The notes: generated by a model from the sequence alone, not told the origin. Counted from the first letter of the stretch, positions 1-7,240 are shown. The stretch is DNA of 13,406 nucleotides from JACDDK01 sp035689095 (GCA_035689095.1 DASSMB010000169.1:1-13406), one strand, 5' to 3'. Program-made: numbers and translations.

Positions 1-528
1 AAGTTCTCCGGGCGCCTCTTCGCCGGGCTCGAGTACGCGGCGGTGCTGGGACGGCAGGCCGGGTTCGAGGTAGAGACCGCTCATACCGGAGACCTCTTCA
101 TGCTCCGGGTGGCCGCCGGGCCGGGCTCGGAGGCGGGCGCCAAGTTCGGGCTACTGCCGGGCGCCGCCGCCGAGACTGACGAGGACTTGATGCACGAGGA
201 GTTGAGCCGCTACAGCCTGGACCCTTCCGGCTACTCGGGACGTCTTCTCGGATGGTCCGAGGCCGCCGGAGAAGACGCCTGTCAGACCTTCGCCGTCTAC
301 CGCGACGGCGTCTGGAAGACAAAGGGCCTCTTCGTGACGAAAGCTCGCGGTAAGGTGGACGACCCGGATGAAGTGCTCAACGGCTTCTCCCTGCGGATAT
401 TCGGGCGTCTCGTGGATCTAGCCTCCCTCATCGGCGGCGCGGGAAAGAGTTGGGCGGACGAGCCATACGCTTTCCGGGATCTCGCCGGCGGCAGGCCCTT
501 CCCGACACAGGTACGCTTTCCTCGCTAA
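1..528 (+). CDS. Unrecognised protein, 5' end outside the window
   Basis: The frame is open from the first base of the window to a TAA at 526-528 and gives at least 175 residues. A GTG at 43 could be read as a start, but the codons before it (reading KFSGRLFAGLEYAAV) have the same composition and no stop. I therefore treat the gene as truncated by the window edge. The protein is soluble, with no membrane segment and no motif I can name. It contains several short charged and aromatic stretches, such as AVYRDGVWKTKGLF. The GGAGKS near the end does not have Walker A spacing. The gene ends only four bases before the stop of the convergent 110-residue gene, with no hairpin terminator between them. 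Function unknown. That the frame is coding is well supported by length and GC-rich third positions. Confidence 0.7.
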   Translation, partial: KFSGRLFAGLEYAAVLGRQAGFEVETAHTGDLFMLRVAAGPGSEAGAKFGLLPGAAAETDEDLMHEELSRYSLDPSGYSGRLLGWSEAAGEDACQTFAVYRDGVWKTKGLFVTKARGKVDDPDEVLNGFSLRIFGRLVDLASLIGGAGKSWADEPYAFRDLAGGRPFPTQVRFPR

Positions 529-532
529 CTCT

Positions 533-865
533 TCAGCCCTCGAACTCGCGCACGGAGCGCACGGCGTACGCGGCGGCGCTTGGAGCCCCATCAGGTAGAA
601 GCAGGTTGTGATGGATCAGCTCCTCGAACGCTTCGGCTATCTCTTCGTCTTTGCGGCCCTTCACAGCGGAGCGGAGGTCGCGATAGTTGATCTGGCCGTG
701 TCCCAGGTACGAGCAGAGTCCGGCATAGAGGACGCGGGCGGCGGGGGAGAGGGGTAGCGTCCAGACCTCCGGCTCGTACCAGAACGCCCCGATCCCGGCG
801 GCGTTCTCCGGGCGCTCGCCGCGAGCGTCCGAGAGCAGCGTGACCTCCGGCAGATCCCGCGGCAC
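533..865 (-). CDS. Small probable winged-helix protein, coupled to the upstream nuclease gene
   Basis: 110 residues. The GTG start shares a base with the TAG stop of the preceding nuclease gene (TAGTG), and there is no clear Shine-Dalgarno sequence, so translation probably depends on reinitiation after the nuclease. Residues about 28-95 look like an all-helical or winged-helix fold: FWYEPEVWTLPLSPAARVLY starts a first helix, a short turn (GHGQINYRDLR) resembles a helix-turn-helix connection, and EEIAEAFEELIHHNLLL makes a last helix and strand. This layout is reminiscent of DnaD-like or replication-initiator winged helices, but the resemblance is my judgement and not a family match. There is no catalytic motif and no membrane segment. 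The tight coupling suggests it is made with the nuclease and works with it, perhaps as a nucleic-acid-binding or regulatory partner. Function otherwise unknown. Confidence 0.75.
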   Translation of the reverse strand: MPRDLPEVTLLSDARGERPENAAGIGAFWYEPEVWTLPLSPAARVLYAGLCSYLGHGQINYRDLRSAVKGRKDEEIAEAFEELIHHNLLLPDGAPSAAAYAVRSVREFEG

Positions 866-3390
866 TACAGGATCGTGCGGACCGTCTCGCCGACGGTTGG
901 GGTGTGGATCTTATGGCTCGGCGCCAGGCGGAAGGCGAGGTCGCTGATGCGCCTGCGGGAGCCGTGGATCAGGATGATCTGCTTCGGCGAGAGCTTCTCT
1001 GTTATGCCGAGCAGGTCTTCCTGCGTGCAGTGCGCCGCGAAGCTGACCCGCTCGACTCGCCACTGCTCCTCTTCGCCGACGGCCTTGTGGGCGCCGTAGG
1101 ATGCGGCGGCGTTGGACGGCAGGATCACGGCGTTCGTGGCGTCTTTCTCCAGGCGGCGCCGGTAGAACGCGCTCGCTCCACCCTGCATCGTGACCGGCGA
1201 GGCGATGATGGCGCACGGGTTCGTCAGGATCCGCTCCCGCGCCCGGTCATCGTTGGCGACGGCCCGAATGTTCTCGGAGAAGAATAACTCTCTGGGGTCC
1301 GAGTGCTGCAGGTAGGGCTTCATGTAGCCGAGTTGCTCGGCGTAGAGCCTCTCTGACGTGGTCACCACCGAGCCGTCCACGTAGATGAACACGTCACGGT
1401 CGAGCCCGTACTCCCTGCCGTAGTGCTTGAGGCCGAGGATGATCTCCTGCGCCTGTCCGAGGGCGTAGGTCGGTATGAGGACCGTCCCGTCCCGCTCCAG
1501 GATCGTGTCGTTGATGACCTCGATCATCGTGTGGATAGACTCGGAGAAGGGCTGAGGTCTCTGGTCCGCGAGCGTGGCCTCCATGATCAGGAGGTCTATG
1601 TCCCTGACCTCTGGCAGCTTGGCCGACGGTATGGAGAAGTGGTCTTCCATGCAGATGTCGCCGGTGTGGAAGACTGTCGCTGAACCAGATCGCAGCAGCA
1701 CGCTGGCCGCCCCCAGTATGTGTCCGCTCTCCGTGAGCGTTATCTTCGTGTCCCCGACGCTGATGGGCCTGCCGAACGGCACGGGCACGAGCCGTTTGCC
1801 GACCTCATGGATCGGGGCTCCTCCCGGCAGACCGCCGCCCATTGCGGCGTGATCGTTTAGCGCGGCGACGATCAGCCGCGCCGACGGCGGCGTGCAGTAG
1901 ATGGGAAGGTCCGGCCGGTCCCGGACCAGCACCGGCAGGGCCCCGCAGTGATCCAGGTGCGCGTGCGTTATAACCGCCGCGTCGAGACCGTCGAGCGATC
2001 CAAAGTCCGGCGTGGCGGGACCCCGGCCGTCCGGCTTTATACCGGCGTCCACCAGCACCCGCGTCCGCCCGAAGTCCAGCAGGTGGCTGCTGCCACCGAC
2101 CTCTCCCGCCCCGCCCAGAGCCCGGAACGAGAGTGTCGGCCGCGTCCTTGCCCGGGCCGTTTCTACGACGCGACCGCCGGCAAGCCCGTTCGACAGGGTG
2201 CTAGCCGGGACTCTACGTAGCTCCGTCGGGTCCGCTGGAGAAGACTCCGATTCGTCAGAGTCTTCTCCCTGGCGGCTCTTGGCCGCCCGCGATCTGGATC
2301 CGGGTTTGCGCGGCTCCCGGTCTGGAGCGTTCGGAGAGCGGAGGTCGTTATGAGCGTGCAGCACCTTGCCCATGAACTCCAGCAGGCGGGCGGTGTGGTT
2401 CGCCGACTCCAGGTCATTCGGCAGGGCGACGACCTCGTTCTTTACCGCCCGCACGAGCAGCTCCCCGAACCCTTCATCCGTGAAGCGGGCGTTCTCCAGG
2501 GCGTTCTGGATGCGGTCCCGCTCGGCGGCGACGCGGCCCAGTTCCTCGTGCATCTCCTCTACCCGCACGGCCGCCGTGGAGTACGCGCGGCGCTCGCTCT
2601 CCAGCGCCCGCTCCAGGTTGGCGCCGCGCCGCTCTAGCTCGGCGACCCGCTCATTTAGCTGGCTTCTCACATCCAGAGCCGCGGCGGCGCGCTCCTCGGC
2701 CTGCCGCACTAGCGTGGAGGCTCCCTCTCGCTCGCCGGTCAAGACCGCTACCTCCTCGGCGAGGGCCGCGGCACGCTCGTTGGCGGTTCGAGAAGTAAAG
2801 GAGAGCTTCTCATTCTCTTTCTTCAGGCGTTCTATATCGGCCTTGAGTTCCTGAACGAGAGCGTCTTCGGAAGCCTTCTTCTCGGCCCGCTGGTGCTCGT
2901 CTTTCCACGCCTCGATCAGGGCCGCTATCGTCCCGTCTTCCGGTTCGTGTTCGGCGCTCAGGGCCGCGAGAAGCAGACCCTCCGTAGTGTGAGCCCCGGT
3001 CAGTTCCTCGATCCTCTCCTTCGAGAAGTTCTCGACGGCGTCGAAGGTCTCGGGCGGTATCTGCTCGTGGATGGCCGTGCGAAAGGCCTCCCAGGCGGCG
3101 GCGTCCTGCAGGATCTTGCGCGAGATGGTACGCACCATCTGGGCGCTACCGCCGGTCTTGCGCGTCAGGGCGTCGGCCTGGATGCCTCGTGGCAGCAGCA
3201 CCTCATCTAGCCCCGGTATGCTCTTACACAGCTCCGCCAGGGCGCGGCGGGTGTCCAGACGGCCTAGACGCCGCTGTAGAAGCTCCTCGGGCAACCCCTC
3301 CGGCGGCAGCCGTTTTGCCAGGAGCTTGTCCGGTTCCTTGTCGGAGGCGCCGGCATCAGTTTCTTCGCCTCTGGGTATGGGATCTGACAT
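865..3390 (-). CDS. Metallo-beta-lactamase/beta-CASP nuclease with N-terminal coiled coil
   Basis: 841 residues. The ATG is preceded by a strong GGAGGGA (3397-3403) at good spacing. The C-terminal half (about 419-841) is a complete MBL/beta-CASP enzyme of the CPSF/archaeal type. It has HxHxDH at H476-H481 (THAHLDHCG), GHILGA with H557, HTGD with D578, motif A acid E604 (MEATLADQ), the beta-CASP signature IPTYALGQAQE at 639-649, motif B H787 (SFAAH) and motif C H809 (IHGS). A His at motif C is the form usually linked to RNA rather than DNA substrates. The metal ligands all appear present. Small departures from the common pattern are Gln where IPAFALGRAQE has Arg, and HGS where HGE is usual. 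The N-terminal half is unusual: a helical region (about 25-160), a Glu/Arg/Ala-rich coiled coil (about 163-300), a short helical patch to 345, then a basic/acidic disordered linker (351-420). Beta-CASP enzymes are usually about 400-650 residues and lack this front half. It is probably a cytoplasmic endo- or exoribonuclease with an oligomerisation or targeting module. The biological role is not known. Confidence 0.88.
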   Translation of the reverse strand: MSDPIPRGEETDAGASDKEPDKLLAKRLPPEGLPEELLQRRLGRLDTRRALAELCKSIPGLDEVLLPRGIQADALTRKTGGSAQMVRTISRKILQDAAAWEAFRTAIHEQIPPETFDAVENFSKERIEELTGAHTTEGLLLAALSAEHEPEDGTIAALIEAWKDEHQRAEKKASEDALVQELKADIERLKKENEKLSFTSRTANERAAALAEEVAVLTGEREGASTLVRQAEERAAAALDVRSQLNERVAELERRGANLERALESERRAYSTAAVRVEEMHEELGRVAAERDRIQNALENARFTDEGFGELLVRAVKNEVVALPNDLESANHTARLLEFMGKVLHAHNDLRSPNAPDREPRKPGSRSRAAKSRQGEDSDESESSPADPTELRRVPASTLSNGLAGGRVVETARARTRPTLSFRALGGAGEVGGSSHLLDFGRTRVLVDAGIKPDGRGPATPDFGSLDGLDAAVITHAHLDHCGALPVLVRDRPDLPIYCTPPSARLIVAALNDHAAMGGGLPGGAPIHEVGKRLVPVPFGRPISVGDTKITLTESGHILGAASVLLRSGSATVFHTGDICMEDHFSIPSAKLPEVRDIDLLIMEATLADQRPQPFSESIHTMIEVINDTILERDGTVLIPTYALGQAQEIILGLKHYGREYGLDRDVFIYVDGSVVTTSERLYAEQLGYMKPYLQHSDPRELFFSENIRAVANDDRARERILTNPCAIIASPVTMQGGASAFYRRRLEKDATNAVILPSNAAASYGAHKAVGEEEQWRVERVSFAAHCTQEDLLGITEKLSPKQIILIHGSRRRISDLAFRLAPSHKIHTPTVGETVRTIL
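2237..2268. repeat. Perfect 11-bp inverted repeat in the linker of the nuclease gene
   Basis: The arms are GGAGAAGACTC (2237-2247) and GAGTCTTCTCC (2258-2268), separated by a 10-base loop. All 11 pairs are Watson-Crick. It lies in the codons for residues about 375-385 of the beta-CASP protein (an acidic Ser/Asp/Glu stretch), close to the junction between the coiled-coil half and the nuclease half. No T-tract follows on the coding strand, so it is not a typical intrinsic terminator. Confidence 0.7.
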
Positions 3391-3497
3391 GGGAACTCCC
3401 TCCGGGGATATGAATGTCTCGCAGCGTCTTCATGAGTAAGGATTTTATCATGGCGGCTTCCCGGTCCCGCTCCGGCTTCTTTTTGGGGTACGCTTCG

Positions 3498-3503
3498 TAT
3501 AGA
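3498..3503 (+). promoter_or_regulatory. Possible -10 element (TATAGA) for the small plus-strand gene
   Basis: TATAGA lies 35 bases before the GTG start at 3539, which would leave a leader of about 29 bases containing the ribosome-binding site. I see no good -35 hexamer at 16-18 bases upstream. The 148-base divergent gap (3391-3538) holds nothing else I can name. A TAAAAT on the minus strand at 3442-3447 might serve the nuclease gene, but it also lacks a -35. Confidence 0.3.
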
Positions 3504-3525
3504 CTTCACTTATGGGCGAAGCATC

Positions 3526-3534
3526 GGAGAGAGG
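3526..3534 (+). promoter_or_regulatory. Ribosome-binding site that selects the GTG start at 3539
   Basis: The purine run GGAGAGAGG ends four bases before GTG at 3539. The in-frame ATG at 3512 has no purine-rich sequence in front of it, so the later GTG is the better start. Confidence 0.55.
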
Positions 3535-3538
3535 TTCA

Positions 3539-3778
3539 GTGAAAGTCCGGGCGCACTCACCCGGCAGATATCCTATTCTGATCCTGGAGTTGGAGAACGG
3601 CGAGCTGGTAGCCGCTTACCACGAGACCGGCTACGACCTGAGCCGGACCAAGTCCGTAGAGAACGATTGGGTGCGCGAGAATGCCATCGGACGCCACAGC
3701 TTCGTCGAGGTGGAGCCGCCGGTCGAGGTGTCTCCCTCCGCGCTACGAGATTACGCGCGCGGATTACGCGCGCGATGA
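3539..3778 (+). CDS. Small unrecognised protein, about 79 residues
   Basis: The frame could start at ATG 3512 (88 residues), but the GTG at 3539 has the ribosome-binding site and gives a protein beginning MKVRAHSPGRYPILILELE. It looks like a small soluble beta-rich domain: ILILELENGELVAAYHETG suggests two strands, followed by a charged region and SFVEVEPPVEV as another strand, then a helix. I do not recognise a family. The last codons carry a perfect 13-bp tandem duplication (3749-3774), which moves the gene into a different frame and ends it at TGA 3776-3778. With a single copy the protein would instead end DYARDEITREV at a TAA at 3795-3797, just overlapping the end of pknB. The present C-terminus (GLRAR) may therefore be recent. 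The gene runs convergently to pknB, with 15 bases between stops and no convincing terminator. Confidence 0.6.
   Translation: MKVRAHSPGRYPILILELENGELVAAYHETGYDLSRTKSVENDWVRENAIGRHSFVEVEPPVEVSPSALRDYARGLRAR
3749..3774 (+). repeat. Perfect 13-bp tandem duplication
   Basis: GATTACGCGCGCG occurs at 3749-3761 and again at 3762-3774 with no gap or mismatch. Because 13 is not a multiple of three, the second copy changes the reading frame of the small gene that contains it and determines its stop codon. Confidence 0.9.
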
Positions 3779-3793
3779 GATAACCAGAGAGGT

Positions 3794-5788
3794 TTAACCT
3801 CCCTTTACGGACTTCTTCGCGTCCTTCTTGATCTGGTCTATCCTGTCCTGGACGCTACCGGAGTCTTTCTGCTTCGGTTTAGGTTTCGGGGCGGGCTTCG
3901 GAGACGGTTTCGTCGTCTGCTCCGGCGGACCGATGCTGTAGGTGATGAGCACGTAGGTGAGGGGGTCCAGCATCGTGCCCGCCGCCGGGTCCGTGGAGAT
4001 GACCGTCCCCGCCGGCTTGTTGCTCTGAACCTCCTTGCTCTTGTAGCCGAGACCCGCGTCTACCATCGCCTGCTTCGCCACGTCCACATTCTGTCCGACC
4101 ACGTCCGGCACGGCGATCTGCTTGGGCCCGGAGCTCAATGTGATGCTCACGGCGCTGCCCGGCTCGACCTCGGCTCCGGGCCTGGGGCTCTGATCTATGA
4201 CGCCGCCTTTGGCGATCTGACCGTTGTGCCTGCTGCTCTGGCCGCCGAGGACCAGGCCATTGCTCTCCAGAAGGCTCTGAGCCTCCGAGGCCGTGGCTCC
4301 GTATGGGATGTCCGGTACCTTGATCTTCTCCGGGCCGGTGCCGACCGTTATCGTGACCTCCGAGCCTACCTTCTCTGTCGAACCGCCCTCCGGGTCCTGC
4401 TCTATGATCAGACCCTTATCCGCGTCGGAGCTCTCCTTCTCCTCCGTCTTGACCTTGAAACCGGCGTCCTCGAGCGCGCTCCGGGCGTCATCCTGCTGAT
4501 CACCCTTGACGTCCGGCACGTCGGCTACCTGGGTGCCGCTGACGACTACCGAGACCTCGGAGCCCTTCTCGACTTTCTCGCCGCTCGCCGGGTCCTGCTC
4601 CAGTATGGTCCCAACCGCCTCCTTGCTCTCCCTCCTGTCGTCCTCGACGATCTTCAGGTCCCCGTACTGTCGGCGCGCCTCGTCGAGCTTCAGGCCGGTC
4701 AGTTCCGGCACCTTTACCTTCGCCGGCGCCTTGGTCCCTTTCGGTTGACGGGTGGGCGTATCCTGGGAGCCTCCCAGCAGGCCGGTTGCGTAGGCCACCG
4801 GGGCCAGAAGCGCCAGCGCGAGGAGGATCAGCAAGAGCGGCGCTATCGAACGGCGTTCCTTGCGCCTCTCGGGGATACGAGAGGGCGGCGGGCCTACCCT
4901 GGTTGGCGCGTAGAGCGTCTGGGCCGTCGTTTGAGCCGCCATCATCTGTGTAGTGGCGCTCGCTGGCTGGCGGCCCGCGATAAAGCGCTCCAGGTCCTCA
5001 ATGAGTTCCGCGGCGCTACCGTAGCGGTCCATCGGGTCCTTCGCCAGCAGGCGCACCGTGATGGCGTTTATGCCGTCCGGTATGGAAGGGTCCATCGCCT
5101 TCGGGGGGCGCAGGTGTCCGTTGACGTGCTTCATCGCTATGCCGATGGGCGTATCCGCGTCGTAGGGCAGCTCGCCGGTCAGCATCTCGTACAGGACGAC
5201 GCCCAGAGAGTACAAATCGCTCGCCGGGCCCACATGTTCGCCCATCGCCTGCTCGGGCGAGATGTAGTGAGCCGTGCCGAGGATGGAGCCCGTCTTCGTC
5301 ATCGTGGACGATGAGGCGGCGCGGGCTATCCCGAAGTCCGTGACCTTGAGATCGCCGGACTCGGTGATGAGGATGTTGTGCGGTTTTATGTCGCGGTGGA
5401 TAACTCCGTGTTTGTGGGCTACCTGGAGAGCCTCCGCTATCTGCATCGTCACGGCCGCCGCCGTGCGGGGCTGGAGGGCGCCGCGCTTGAGTATCCTGTC
5501 CTTTAGCGTGCCGCCGGGCAGGTACTCCATCGCAATGTAGTAGGTGCCGTCCTCGGACGCTCCGCGGTCGTAGATGGAGACGATGTTCGGGTGCGAGAGA
5601 GCGGCGGCGCTCTGCGCCTCGCGGCGGAAGCGTTCGACGAACTCGTCGTCGTCGGCGTAGCGCCCGCTCATCACCTTGAGGGCCACGTCTCGGTCCAGGA
5701 CGTCGTCGTGAGCGAGATAGACCTCGGCCATGCCGCCCGATCCGAGCTCCCTTACTATCCGGTAACGATTGTCTACTAGCTGCTGCAT
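3794..5788 (-). CDS. pknB: PASTA-domain serine/threonine protein kinase PknB
   Basis: 664 residues with ATG start. The cytoplasmic Hanks-type kinase spans about 8-270: glycine loop GSGGMAEV (16-23), invariant K38 in VALKVM, catalytic HRDIKPHN with D133, DFG with D151, an activation loop with T162, T164 and T166 (STMTKTGS), and SPE in place of APE. A juxtamembrane segment rich in Thr/Ala/Arg (275-314) leads to one membrane helix (about 315-337). Outside are four PASTA repeats (about 357-419, 420-487, 488-556, 557-622), the family module that binds muropeptides and lipid II. A Pro/Lys-rich tail with a basic amphipathic end (624-664) follows the last PASTA repeat and is longer than usual. It controls cell-wall synthesis and division by phosphorylating partners encoded next to it. 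It is the last gene of the cluster, 18 bases after the pbpA stop. A TATAAT at 5798-5803 may give it its own near-leaderless start. The Shine-Dalgarno sequence is poor (CCGGGCTC before ATG). No pknA gene lies beside it. Confidence 0.97.
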   Translation of the reverse strand: MQQLVDNRYRIVRELGSGGMAEVYLAHDDVLDRDVALKVMSGRYADDDEFVERFRREAQSAAALSHPNIVSIYDRGASEDGTYYIAMEYLPGGTLKDRILKRGALQPRTAAAVTMQIAEALQVAHKHGVIHRDIKPHNILITESGDLKVTDFGIARAASSSTMTKTGSILGTAHYISPEQAMGEHVGPASDLYSLGVVLYEMLTGELPYDADTPIGIAMKHVNGHLRPPKAMDPSIPDGINAITVRLLAKDPMDRYGSAAELIEDLERFIAGRQPASATTQMMAAQTTAQTLYAPTRVGPPPSRIPERRKERRSIAPLLLILLALALLAPVAYATGLLGGSQDTPTRQPKGTKAPAKVKVPELTGLKLDEARRQYGDLKIVEDDRRESKEAVGTILEQDPASGEKVEKGSEVSVVVSGTQVADVPDVKGDQQDDARSALEDAGFKVKTEEKESSDADKGLIIEQDPEGGSTEKVGSEVTITVGTGPEKIKVPDIPYGATASEAQSLLESNGLVLGGQSSRHNGQIAKGGVIDQSPRPGAEVEPGSAVSITLSSGPKQIAVPDVVGQNVDVAKQAMVDAGLGYKSKEVQSNKPAGTVISTDPAAGTMLDPLTYVLITYSIGPPEQTTKPSPKPAPKPKPKQKDSGSVQDRIDQIKKDAKKSVKGG

Positions 5789-5797
5789 GAGCCCGGC

Positions 5798-5803
5798 ATT
5801 ATA
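5798..5803 (-). promoter_or_regulatory. Possible internal -10 element (TATAAT) for pknB
   Basis: On the minus strand a perfect TATAAT lies in the 18-base gap between the pbpA stop and the pknB ATG. Its last base is 9 bases before the ATG, so transcription would begin only about 2-4 bases before the start codon. No strong -35 is visible (TGAAGA at 17-base spacing is weak). In such GC-rich DNA a perfect hexamer at this position is notable but not proof. Confidence 0.35.
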
Positions 5804-5806
5804 ACT

Positions 5807-7240
5807 TCAACCGCCGCCGGTCTTCAGACTGGCCTCGATGATCTGGCGCGCTATGGGCAGCGCCTGCTTCTCTCCGTCGCCCCCGTTCTCGACCAGGACG
5901 GCGACCGCTATCTTCGGGTCGTCGGCCGGCGCGAAGGCGATGAACCAGGAGTTCGGGTCCCTCGGAGGGACCTCCGCCGTGCCCGTCTTGCCCGCCACCT
6001 TCACGCCCGGAATCTGAGCCCCGGTCGCCGATCCCTCGTCCACGACGCCGACCATCATGTCCTGAAGCGTCAGGGCGGTCTCGCGGTCTATCACGTCCGC
6101 GCGGGTGCTCGGAGCCGGTTTGTCGAGGATTATGCCCTCGGGAGAGCGGATCTCCTTGACTATCCTGGGCTCCATCATCCTCCCGTCGTTGGCTATGGCG
6201 GCGGCAACGTTGGCGAACTCGAAGACGTTGCTCTGCACCCGGTCCTGCCCGAAGGAGGTCTGGGCCAGGGTCCCGCCGACCATGTCCGAGACCGGGACGC
6301 CAAGCGTGCTGGGGTTGATCTCCAGCGGGAAGTTCTCGTAGGTGTCGCCGAAACCGAAGTTTTTCGCGGTGTCGTAGAGCAACTGCGCCCCGATGTCCTC
6401 GACGGCGACCTTGGCGAAGACGACGTTTATGGAGAGGGCGAGCGCCTGCGCGAAGGTCACCCGTCCGTAGGAGGCGTCTCCGTAGTTGACGACGGTGTAG
6501 CCCGGCGTCTCGTACCTGCCGGAGTCGAAGAAGATGTCCGTCGGTTTCACGCCGGCCTTGAGCGCCGCCGCGGCGGTTATGACCTTCATCACCGAGCCCG
6601 GCGTGTAGAGACCCTGGGTCGCCCGGTTGAGGAGTGGTTTGTTCGGGTCCTGCTGAAGCTCCTGAAAGCGCTCGTCTATGTTGTTCGCGTCGAAGGAGGG
6701 GTAGGAGACCATCGCCAGGATGTCTCCCGTTTTCGGGTCTATGGCGACCGCCGAGCCCTGCCCGGTGTTGCTCGCGGCGAGCCCGTCGTAGGCGACGCGC
6801 TGGAGGTTCGGGTCCAGGGTAAGCTCGACGTTGTTGCCCGCCTGGGGACCGCCGGAGATCTGGTTGATAAGCTCATCCAGGGTCGCGGGGTCCGAGTTCC
6901 CGGAGAGGGTCGAGTTCTCCCCGATCTCGATGCCCGTCGCCCCGTACTTGACGCTCCAGTAACCGACGATGTTGGAGTAGAGGTCTCCCTGAGGATAGAC
7001 CCGGTCGTAGACGGTGCCGGTGGACGTCTCGCGCTTGTCGCTTCGGGCGAGGACCGTCTCCCCGTCACCGGCGAGTATGAGGCCGCGCGGCGCCTCCAGG
7101 CTCCGGCGCGTCTGGAGCGAGTTGTTCGGGTTGTTGGCGAGCGACTCGCGCGCGTAGACCTGCCAGTACGCCATCATCGCGACCAGCGCCACGAACCCCG
7201 CGACGAACACGTAGAATGAGCGCCTCAGTTGCGCGTTCAA
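5807..7240 (-). CDS. pbpA: Class B penicillin-binding protein (peptidoglycan transpeptidase) PbpA
   Basis: 477 residues from a TTG at 7238-7240 that overlaps the TGA of the SEDS gene (TTGA). A GAGG seven bases upstream supports this start. The frame stays open for another 681 bases upstream inside the SEDS gene, but that extension is Arg/Pro-rich noise, and the membrane anchor begins right after this TTG. A single signal-anchor helix (about 8-26) is followed by a periplasmic-side dimerisation domain (APRG at 50-53, GIEIGENS) and the transpeptidase domain from about 160. The active-site motifs are SVMK with S216 and K219, SIN at 270-272, and KTG at 418-420. The protein forms DD-cross-links in peptidoglycan, the target of beta-lactams, and is expected to pair with the SEDS protein encoded just upstream. 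It ends with a short Gly tail. Length and motifs match the small PbpA type of actinobacteria; there is no PASTA repeat. Confidence 0.95.
   Translation of the reverse strand: MNAQLRRSFYVFVAGFVALVAMMAYWQVYARESLANNPNNSLQTRRSLEAPRGLILAGDGETVLARSDKRETSTGTVYDRVYPQGDLYSNIVGYWSVKYGATGIEIGENSTLSGNSDPATLDELINQISGGPQAGNNVELTLDPNLQRVAYDGLAASNTGQGSAVAIDPKTGDILAMVSYPSFDANNIDERFQELQQDPNKPLLNRATQGLYTPGSVMKVITAAAALKAGVKPTDIFFDSGRYETPGYTVVNYGDASYGRVTFAQALALSINVVFAKVAVEDIGAQLLYDTAKNFGFGDTYENFPLEINPSTLGVPVSDMVGGTLAQTSFGQDRVQSNVFEFANVAAAIANDGRMMEPRIVKEIRSPEGIILDKPAPSTRADVIDRETALTLQDMMVGVVDEGSATGAQIPGVKVAGKTGTAEVPPRDPNSWFIAFAPADDPKIAVAVLVENGGDGEKQALPIARQIIEASLKTGGG

Noticed and set aside
430..460. GGAGKS in the left-edge protein as a possible P-loop
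   Set aside because: The G-x4-G-K-S/T spacing is not met and no Walker B or nucleotide-binding context is visible.
881..897. ACCGTC-TCGCC-GACGGT hairpin near the end of the nuclease gene
   Set aside because: Six pairs inside coding sequence with no T-tract; likely chance in GC-rich DNA.
3789..3801. Palindrome GAGGTTTAACCTC at the pknB stop as a terminator
   Set aside because: At most a four-pair stem once a loop is allowed, and no T-tract; too weak to call.
4226..5314. 362-codon open frame on the plus strand, opposite pknB
   Set aside because: It mirrors the codons of a certain gene. High GC removes stops from antisense frames; the translation is Arg/Leu-rich without motifs or a ribosome-binding site.
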